Below are positions 1 through 4,641 of a stretch of 5,646 nucleotides of DNA, one piece after another. Position 1 is the first letter of the stretch; each line of letters begins with the position of its first letter. Origin of the DNA: DASZHJ01 sp035581425 (GTDB lineage Bacteria > Pseudomonadota > Alphaproteobacteria > ATCC43930 > CGMCC-115725); contig DATJVP010000135.1 in assembly GCA_035581425.1 (NCBI GenBank), forward strand, positions 1 to 5,646, read 5' to 3'. The notes under the pieces are model-generated. The model searched no databases. It saw nothing but the letters and a program-made list of their open reading frames with translations, and was not told the DNA's origin. The translations under genes were made by a program, and so were the position numbers.

Positions 1-1
1 C

Positions 2-868
2 GAGGTGATCGCGATCGACACCAATCCCCGCGAGCTGGTGGCAGCGAGCGCGATCGCAGACGCCTTCTTGCGCGTTCCGCCGGCGCGGTCGCGCGATTTT
101 CCCGCGGCACTCGCCACCTGCGGCGCCGGCGACTATCTGCCGACACACAACGACGAGATCGAGGTTGTCTCCCGTCTCGCGCGCGATGGCGCCCTTCCGC
201 CGGGACTGCGGGTCGTGGCGCCACCCAACGAGGTCGCGCGCCGCTGCATCGACAAATGTGAGCTCCATCGCTGGCTAGAGGCCCGCGGCGTGCCGACGCC
301 GAGGACTGCGCTCGCAGAGGCGGGTGCGCTATCCCAGTTTCCCGATGGCGCGATCCTGAAGCCGCGCAACGGTTCCGGCGGCGAGGCGACCGCCCCGATC
401 CGCACTGCCGACGCTCTCGCGGGTCTCGCGCCCGGGGAGTGGCTGCTGCAGGAGTCGCTCAGGGGGCCCGAGATCGCCATCGACGTCTTCCACGGCCGCA
501 GCGGGCGGACGCTCCGCACCGCCTGCCGCGAATATCTCGAGCGCAAGGCCACGGTCGCGACGAAAGTCCGCATCTTCGAGGATCGCGCGCTCGCGGAGAT
601 CGCGGCGCGCTTGGCACGGGAGCTGCCCTTGACCGGCGCCTTCATGTTTCAGGCGATGCGGGATACGGCGGAAGGCTGGCGCGTCATCGACGTCAATCCG
701 CGGATCGGCAGCGGAACTAGAATGAGTGCCGCCCTCGGATTGGATTTCGCCGCGGCCAATCTCGGGGATTTCTGGGGAGAGCCCGTCGAGGAATGGCTCG
801 GTCCTCTCACCGGCGAGCATTTCGTGGTACGGCAATACGAGGAATACGTGACGGGCGGCCGGCGCTGA
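2..868 (+). CDS. ATP-grasp ligase, CPSase-like (5' end outside window)
   Basis: Predicted ATP-dependent carboxylate-amine (or similar) ligase of the ATP-grasp superfamily, cytosolic. The frame is open to the left edge and the first visible residues (EVIAIDTNP) are the second strand of the pre-ATP-grasp Rossmann-like domain, so the GTG at position 5 is an internal Val codon and about 25 residues are missing. Numbering from that codon: the linker into the ATP-grasp fold (DKCELHRWL, 83-91), the nucleotide-binding Lys and Gly-rich loop (ILKPRNGSGGEAT, 117-129), the hinge region (LLQESLRGPEIAIDVF, 147-162) and the metal-binding strand (VIDVNPRIGSGTR, 227-239). The usual metal-binding Glu of the E-x-NPR motif appears as Asp229; Asn231 is kept. 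The C-terminus looks complete at TGA 866-868. The gene is followed after 28 nt by a glycosyltransferase gene on the same strand, suggesting a role in glycoconjugate or surface-polymer synthesis (inference). Family call is firm; the substrate is unknown. Confidence 0.88.
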   Translation, partial: EVIAIDTNPRELVAASAIADAFLRVPPARSRDFPAALATCGAGDYLPTHNDEIEVVSRLARDGALPPGLRVVAPPNEVARRCIDKCELHRWLEARGVPTPRTALAEAGALSQFPDGAILKPRNGSGGEATAPIRTADALAGLAPGEWLLQESLRGPEIAIDVFHGRSGRTLRTACREYLERKATVATKVRIFEDRALAEIAARLARELPLTGAFMFQAMRDTAEGWRVIDVNPRIGSGTRMSAALGLDFAAANLGDFWGEPVEEWLGPLTGEHFVVRQYEEYVTGGRR

Positions 869-885
869 GCGCGGGCGGCCGGCCT

Positions 886-893
886 GGGAAGGG
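886..893 (+). promoter_or_regulatory. Shine-Dalgarno for the glycosyltransferase
   Basis: The purine run GGGAAGGG lies 3 nt before ATG 897. It is a fair ribosome-binding site, somewhat close to the start, and supports ATG 897 as the start. No promoter stands out in the 28-nt gap to the preceding ATP-grasp gene, in line with co-transcription. Confidence 0.5.
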
Positions 894-896
894 ATC

Positions 897-2105
897 ATGC
901 GGATCTTCTACCTCGACCCGGGCCTCCGCGGCGACGTCGGGCATCACGCCAATTGCTGCCGCTACATCGCGGGAGAGCTCAGGGCACGCGGCATCGAGAC
1001 GCGCGTCTTTGCCCATCGCGATCTGGAGCCATCGCTGCAAGCCGAGTTCGAGGCCGTGCCGCTCTTCCGCGTCGACACCTACGCCCGGTCCGACGGCGAT
1101 CCCGTTTGCGGCTGGCTGACCGGCTTCGACAGCTACACTCGCATGACCTACGAAGACCTGAGGGCGCTTCCCGCGACCGAGGCCGGCGACGTCGCGCTCG
1201 CGCCATCCGTGCAGCCGATACAGATGGCGGCGCTCGTGGAGTGGTGGGGCCGATTGCCGCCGGGCAAGCGCCCGGCCGCCGTGCTCGAGGCCTCCGCTAC
1301 AGGGCTTCGCACGGAGCAGGCCGGCAGCGTCCTCTCCGCCACGACGCCCGACCCGCGGCGCGAGCCGCGGCCCACACTCTTTCGCTTCGTCGCGAAGCGT
1401 ATGCCGCCGTCGTCGGAGGGCCGCTTTCGCGTCGTATCCTTCGATCGCTTGCCGAGCGAGCTCCTTGGCGCTCTTCTCGAGCGCCCGGTCCCCACGCTGC
1501 CGATGCCCTATCGCGCGGTCGTGCCGCTTCGGAGCCGCGCTGGCGCCGCGACGCCGACGATCGCGATCCTCGGTCATCAGAAATTCCAAAAGGGCTATGA
1601 CCGGTTGCCGGAGATCCTCACGGCGCTGCTGCAGCTCCGCCGCGATTTTCGCCTGCTGCTGCAGCACGTCGATCCCCGCGGACCGGAGGAACTGATACGA
1701 GCGGTGCGCGCCGTCGCCGCCTCGGATGCCCGCGTCATCCTGGAGGAGAGACCCGCGGGACGGACGGAATGGCCGCGACTGTTGGAGCGCTCCGATCTCA
1801 TCCTCTGCCCGCACCGGCCCGAGTTCTATACGGGCTTCTCGGCCGTCGGCACCGAGGCGATCGCGAACGGCATCCCCTTGGTGGTGCCACCGGGGACGCC
1901 GATCGAGAGGCTTATCCGTGAGTCCCGCGGGGGCGGCTTGAGCTTCGAGCGCTTCGAGCCCGCGGCGATCGCGGAGGCGACGAGCCGGGCGCTCGACGAC
2001 CTCGACACCCTCGCGGACCGCGCTTATGCCGCCGCCTTGCGCTGGCCCACCTGGCAGGGGCCGGCGCGGCTGGTGGACGCTCTTCTCGCGCTGAGCGCGG
2101 CCTAA
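897..2105 (+). CDS. GT-B fold glycosyltransferase, GT4-like
   Basis: Predicted cytosolic or membrane-associated glycosyltransferase, 402 aa, of the usual size for a two-domain GT-B enzyme. The N-terminal domain opens with a strand and a Gly/His loop (DPGLRGDVGHHANCCRY, 7-23) like the acceptor-side GGHH loop of many GT4-like enzymes. An Arg/Pro-rich linker (about 150-172) precedes the C-terminal nucleotide-sugar domain, which starts at TIAILGHQKFQKGYDRLPEI (221-240). The donor-binding region is SDLILCPHRPEFYTGF (299-314), then SAVGTEAIANGIPLVVPPGT (315-334). The classical E-x7-E pair is incomplete: the second Glu is Glu320, but the position eight before it is Thr312. There is no signal peptide or clear membrane helix. 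It follows an ATP-grasp gene by 28 nt, probably in one operon. Donor and acceptor sugars cannot be deduced. The fold is fairly sure, the exact family less so. Confidence 0.82.
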   Translation: MRIFYLDPGLRGDVGHHANCCRYIAGELRARGIETRVFAHRDLEPSLQAEFEAVPLFRVDTYARSDGDPVCGWLTGFDSYTRMTYEDLRALPATEAGDVALAPSVQPIQMAALVEWWGRLPPGKRPAAVLEASATGLRTEQAGSVLSATTPDPRREPRPTLFRFVAKRMPPSSEGRFRVVSFDRLPSELLGALLERPVPTLPMPYRAVVPLRSRAGAATPTIAILGHQKFQKGYDRLPEILTALLQLRRDFRLLLQHVDPRGPEELIRAVRAVAASDARVILEERPAGRTEWPRLLERSDLILCPHRPEFYTGFSAVGTEAIANGIPLVVPPGTPIERLIRESRGGGLSFERFEPAAIAEATSRALDDLDTLADRAYAAALRWPTWQGPARLVDALLALSAA

Positions 2106-2108
2106 GAG

Positions 2109-2507
2109 CTAATCCGGCTGCGCCGAATTGTCCTGCTTCCAGGTTCCGTCCGCGTATTTGCAGCTCGTGATGGCGTATGTGGAGGGTTGTGCGCTCGCGG
2201 GCTGGTTCGGCCCGGGATCGATGTAATATTGCACGCGCTCGCAGGTCCGCCCTTTCGAGGGGAAGCTATCGAGCAAGGTCAGTTTGCCGGAATTGCCGGT
2301 GGCGGGATTCTTCCAGGGCATCGTAGTGCCCTTCGGCTGTTTGATGAGATCGTTGCGGACGATCTTGCGGATGAGCTTGATGTCGGACTTCGTTAGGGTC
2401 GCGGAGGTCCAGAAGCCCTGGCCCATCTGGGCGCGGGCGTCCAGGGACCAAAGGAGCAGCGCCGACACGGCAACAAGCGCGAGCAGGGCTCGATCGATGG
2501 TTCGCAT
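2109..2507 (-). CDS. Exported surface-antigen-like protein (RT0821/Lpp0805 type)
   Basis: Small predicted secreted or periplasmic protein of 132 aa. A Sec signal peptide is visible: basic start (MRTIDR), a hydrophobic core (ALLALVAVSALLLWSL, 7-22) and an Ala-x-Ala site (ARA, 24-26), giving a mature protein starting near Gln27. There is no lipobox Cys, so it is not a lipoprotein. The mature part resembles the RT0821/Lpp0805 (17 kDa antigen C-terminal-like) domain: MPWKNPATGNSGKLTLLDSF (63-82), then TCERVQYY with Cys89, and SCKYADGTWK (115-124) with Cys116. The two Cys could form a disulfide in the periplasm. I chose ATG 2507 over an in-frame ATG at 2555 because GGAGG sits 8 nt upstream and the signal peptide then begins at residue 1. 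The gene ends 3 nt from the convergent glycosyltransferase gene and lies 69 nt after ampG. The molecular function of this family is not known; the assignment is from motif memory. Confidence 0.8.
   Translation of the reverse strand: MRTIDRALLALVAVSALLLWSLDARAQMGQGFWTSATLTKSDIKLIRKIVRNDLIKQPKGTTMPWKNPATGNSGKLTLLDSFPSKGRTCERVQYYIDPGPNQPASAQPSTYAITSCKYADGTWKQDNSAQPD
2111..2129 (+). terminator. Weak hairpin after the glycosyltransferase stop
   Basis: Five bases after TAA 2103-2105 lies an imperfect inverted repeat: AATcCGGC and GCCGaATT around a TGC loop, giving seven paired bases with one C/A mismatch. No T-run follows, so this is at best a weak or factor-assisted terminator. On the other strand it lies inside the last codons of the convergent gene, so the symmetry could be chance. 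Confidence 0.2.
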
Positions 2508-2515
2508 GCGGGGTA

Positions 2516-2520
2516 CCTCC
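2516..2520 (-). promoter_or_regulatory. Shine-Dalgarno deciding the surface-antigen start
   Basis: Read on the - strand, GGAGG lies 8 nt before ATG 2507, the strongest ribosome-binding site in the window. It fixes this start rather than the ATG 48 nt upstream at 2555, which would put 16 extra residues before the signal peptide. Confidence 0.8.
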
Positions 2521-2526
2521 GCCCAA

Positions 2527-2555
2527 ATCTTCCGGTAGGGCCGCGATCCCGTCAA
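2527..2555 (-). promoter_or_regulatory. Candidate sigma-70-type promoter for the surface-antigen gene
   Basis: On the - strand TTGACG (2555-2550) matches five of six bases of the -35 consensus. It is followed after 17 nt by GAAGAT (2532-2527), a poor -10 with three matches. The predicted start would fall near 2520, right at the Shine-Dalgarno, leaving a very short leader. It could let this gene be expressed apart from ampG, but the weak -10 makes it tentative. Confidence 0.22.
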
Positions 2556-2576
2556 CTCCGGCGCGGCCCACGCAGA

Positions 2577-3857
2577 TCAGCCCCGCGGCTCGGGGGCGGT
2601 GCGCATGAGCCAGAGGAGAAGCAGAAGACCCGGGATGCCGGCTGCCGCGGCGATCGCAAAGAAAGGAACCCAATCGATGCGCTCGGCGAGCCAACCGCCG
2701 GGGGCGGCGAGCATGATCCGCGAGAAGGCGAAGAGCGCGGAGAAGAGCGCATACTGGGTCGCGGTGAAGCTCGCGTGGCAGAGCCGCGAGAGGTATGCCA
2801 CGAAAGCCGCCGACCCCATGCCGCCGGTGACGTTCTCGAGCCCGATGCTGAGCGCGAGCATGCCGAGATCGTGACCGGCGAGCGCCAAGGCCGCATACAT
2901 CAGCGTCGAGAGGTTCTGGACGATGCCGCAGACGAGAAGGCTTCCATAGAGGCCGAGCCGTGCAACGACGATACCGCCCAACGCCACGCCGACGAGCGTC
3001 GCGAAGACACCGAAGATCTTGCTGATGCTCGCGACCTCCGTCTCCGTGAAGTGGAGCGAGACGTAGAGCGGCGTCGCCATTATGCCCGCGAGCGCATCGC
3101 CGTACTTGTAGAGCACGATGAAAAGCAGGATCGGCAGCCACTGCGGCCGCGTGAAGAAGTCCGCGAGCGGAGAGATCGCGGCTTGCCGCAGCCAGAGCAG
3201 CAGCCGCTCACCCGTGCTCTCGCCCACGAACGGCGGGAGCGGATCGGTGTCGGGCTCAGGCGAGAGGCAGACCGCGAGGAAGCCCACTGCCATCAACGCC
3301 GCCATCACGGAGTAGGAGAAGACCCAACCGCTATAGGCGACCGCATAGAGCGCGCCCGCGCCCGAGGCGAGAAGGCCGAAGCGATAGCCCCATTGCGTCG
3401 CGGCTGCGCCCGCCCCCTGCTCTTCGGGCGTCAGGAGCTCGATCCGGTAGGCATCGATGACGATGTCCTGGCTCGCGGAGAGAAACGCGACGATGACGGC
3501 CGCGAGCGCCGTCGCGAAGAGGTCTCGGCCCGGGTCGGTCAAGCCCAGCGCGAGGATTGCCGGCGCCAGCAGCGCCTGGATCAGCAGCGCCCAGCTCCGA
3601 CGCCGGCCAAGGCGGCGCGTGAGGCCCGGAATCGGCAGGCGGTCGATGAGGGGCGACCACACGAACTTGAAAACGTAGGCCGCGCCGATCAGCGAGAAGA
3701 GGCCGATCGAGGTGCGGGAGACACCGACTTTCGCGAGCCAGAACGAGAGCGTCGCCCCCGTGAGCGGCAGGGGCAATCCGCTCGAGAACCCCATGAAAAA
3801 GATGGAGACGAGCCTGGGCTGACGGTAGGTCGCGAGCGCCGCGCCCCAGGAGGCCAT
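2577..3857 (-). CDS. ampG: AmpG-type muropeptide permease (MFS)
   Basis: Inner-membrane major facilitator permease, 426 aa, predicted to import GlcNAc-anhydroMurNAc muropeptides from the periplasm for cell-wall recycling. Family marks: an N-terminal YRQPRLVSIFFMGFSSGLPL (11-30) leading into helix 1; the helix 2-3 loop WSPLIDRLPIPGLTRRLGRR (67-86); the hallmark SASQDIVIDAYRIELL (127-142); YKYGDALAGIM (250-260) opening the second half; GLENVTGGMGSAAFVAYLSR (339-358); and ATQYALFSAL (366-375). Hydrophobic segments are consistent with 12 helices, about 65 residues shorter than E. coli AmpG, which has 14. ATG 3857 is the first start codon after an in-frame TAG (3884-3882) that also ends the upstream cyclophilin gene; its Shine-Dalgarno is weak, so translation may depend on coupling. 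No ampR, ampC, ampD or nagZ is in the window. Family call is strong; transport of muropeptides is inferred from it. Confidence 0.92.
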   Translation of the reverse strand: MASWGAALATYRQPRLVSIFFMGFSSGLPLPLTGATLSFWLAKVGVSRTSIGLFSLIGAAYVFKFVWSPLIDRLPIPGLTRRLGRRRSWALLIQALLAPAILALGLTDPGRDLFATALAAVIVAFLSASQDIVIDAYRIELLTPEEQGAGAAATQWGYRFGLLASGAGALYAVAYSGWVFSYSVMAALMAVGFLAVCLSPEPDTDPLPPFVGESTGERLLLWLRQAAISPLADFFTRPQWLPILLFIVLYKYGDALAGIMATPLYVSLHFTETEVASISKIFGVFATLVGVALGGIVVARLGLYGSLLVCGIVQNLSTLMYAALALAGHDLGMLALSIGLENVTGGMGSAAFVAYLSRLCHASFTATQYALFSALFAFSRIMLAAPGGWLAERIDWVPFFAIAAAAGIPGLLLLLWLMRTAPEPRG

Positions 3858-3881
3858 GGCGCGCCCGCGCGAGGGCTTCGC

Positions 3882-4439
3882 CTATTTCGGCTTCGCGTCG
3901 GCCGCCATCTGCATCTTCACGATGCGATCGGGATTGGAGACGGAGCCGTTCTGCTTGGGATCGCCCATCTTGATCTGATCGACGAACTCCATCCCTTTCG
4001 TCACCTGCCCGAAGATCGTGTACTTGCCGTCGAGGAAGGGCGCGGGCTGGAAGCAGATGAAAAACTGGCTGTCGCCGCTGTCGGGATCGTTCGAGCGCGC
4101 GAGCCCGAGCGTGCCGCGCAGGAAATGCGCCTGGCTGAATTCCGCCGGAATGGTCTTGCCGGAGCCGCCGGTGCCGTTGCCGAGGGGATCGCCGGTCTGC
4201 GCCATGAAGCCGGGGATCACGCGGTGGAACTTGAGCCCGTCGTAGAAGCCGCGCTTCACGAGCGCCTTGAACTGCGCGACGGTCTTGGGCGCGAGATCGG
4301 GCCGGAGCTCGATGATGACGCGGCCCGCGGGCAGGTCGAGGTAGACGGTGTTGTCGAGATCGGCTGCGCTCACGGGCCCTCCAGCGGTTGCGATCAGCAG
4401 AGCAAAGACGATCGAGAAAAGACGCATCACCCGGTTCAT
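3882..4439 (-). CDS. Secreted cyclophilin-type peptidyl-prolyl isomerase
   Basis: Catalyses cis-trans isomerisation of X-Pro bonds, predicted in the periplasm. The 185-aa product has a signal peptide: MNRVMR, a hydrophobic core (LFSIVFALLIATAG, 7-20) and likely cleavage after VSA (23-25). The cyclophilin domain follows: strand TVYLDLPAGRVIIELRPD (31-48), the catalytic segment FHRVIPGFMAQTGDP (71-85) with Arg73, Phe78, Met79 and Gln81 matching human CypA Arg55, Phe60, Met61 and Gln63, and SGDSQFFICFQPAPFLDGKY (121-140). At the CypA Trp121 position it has Phe135, and Tyr140 in place of His126, as in many bacterial cyclophilins with weak cyclosporin binding. ATG 4439 was chosen because GGAG lies 6 nt upstream and the signal peptide then starts at residue 1; starts at 4598 or 4454 add a non-signal-like extension, and 4427 has no ribosome-binding site. 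ampG follows 24 nt downstream in the same frame. Similar to PpiA, but orthology was not tested. Confidence 0.93.
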   Translation of the reverse strand: MNRVMRLFSIVFALLIATAGGPVSAADLDNTVYLDLPAGRVIIELRPDLAPKTVAQFKALVKRGFYDGLKFHRVIPGFMAQTGDPLGNGTGGSGKTIPAEFSQAHFLRGTLGLARSNDPDSGDSQFFICFQPAPFLDGKYTIFGQVTKGMEFVDQIKMGDPKQNGSVSNPDRIVKMQMAADAKPK

Positions 4440-4445
4440 GCAGCG

Positions 4446-4450
4446 CTCCG
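4446..4450 (-). promoter_or_regulatory. Shine-Dalgarno deciding the cyclophilin start
   Basis: On the - strand CGGAG (4450-4446) lies 6 nt before ATG 4439. The other in-frame ATGs at 4454 and 4427 lack a comparable site, so this one sets the start. Confidence 0.65.
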
Positions 4451-4468
4451 CCATTTCAAGGAGCCGCG

Positions 4469-4496
4469 ACCTTAGCCGAGGGCGCCTTTCCTGCAA
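4469..4496 (-). promoter_or_regulatory. Weak candidate promoter for the cyclophilin-ampG unit
   Basis: On the - strand TTGCAG (4496-4491) and TAAGGT (4474-4469) are 16 nt apart and end 29 nt before ATG 4439. Both boxes are poor matches, but the position is right for a promoter between the inverted repeat and the cyclophilin gene. This is a guess from consensus only. Confidence 0.2.
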
Positions 4497-4546
4497 AGCC
4501 TGATATGCAGTCCCGAATCGGAGAGCCACATCACCGAAGGCCTGAG

Positions 4547-4621
4547 CCACCAAGACACCAAGGCACCAAGTTCTTTCTCGCGGCGCAGCCGCAACCAAGA
4601 ACTTGGTGTCTCGGTGGTTCC
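4547..4621. repeat. Imperfect inverted repeat made of 8-bp CACCAAGN units
   Basis: The left arm holds three tandem 8-mers, CACCAAGA, CACCAAGG and CACCAAGT (4548-4571), then TCTT. The right arm, read in reverse, holds CACCGAGA and CACCAAGT (4616-4601), then TCTT (4600-4597). The inner 12 bp (4564-4575 with 4597-4608) pair perfectly. If the middle left unit is looped out, the arms match at 20 of 21 positions. The 21-nt loop contains its own small hairpin, GCGGC and GCCGC around GCA (4580-4592). It lies 20 nt after the solute-binding protein stop and well before the cyclophilin start. Neither side has a T-run, so it is not a classical terminator; it may act as a transcript-end structure or be a dispersed repeat. 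No transposase or target-site duplication was seen. Confidence 0.85.
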
Positions 4622-4641
4622 AGCCCGGCCCCGAGGTCCGG

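Noticed and set aside
5..7. GTG as the start of the ATP-grasp protein
   Set aside because: The preceding codon is in frame and the sequence begins in the middle of a Rossmann-like strand (EVIAIDTNP); the true start is left of the window.
807..1814. 335-codon open frame on the - strand, opposite the glycosyltransferase gene
   Set aside because: Arg- and Ala-rich composition with no recognisable motif, opposite a coherent GT-B protein; an antisense shadow.
2266..3141. 291-codon - strand frame overlapping ampG and the surface-antigen gene in another frame
   Set aside because: It crosses two real genes on the same strand out of frame and has Arg/His-rich low-complexity composition.
2775..4475. 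566-codon open frame on the + strand, opposite ampG and the cyclophilin gene
   Set aside because: It spans two well-supported genes on the other strand. Its product is a charged Arg/Glu/Asp/His-rich chain without any domain, signal or ordered hydrophobic pattern, as expected for the antisense shadow of GC-rich codons.
4548..4571. Tandem 8-mers as a CRISPR array
   Set aside because: Units are only 8 bp, contiguous, with no spacers, and there are no cas genes nearby.
4440..4598. N-terminal extension of the cyclophilin back to position 4598
   Set aside because: It would translate part of the inverted repeat and put 53 residues before a clear signal peptide; the Shine-Dalgarno supports ATG 4439.
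4547..4621. Inverted repeat as a classical Rho-independent terminator for the solute-binding protein gene
   Set aside because: The stem is followed by no T-run on either strand, and the loop is long. A role in transcript ending remains possible but is not shown.
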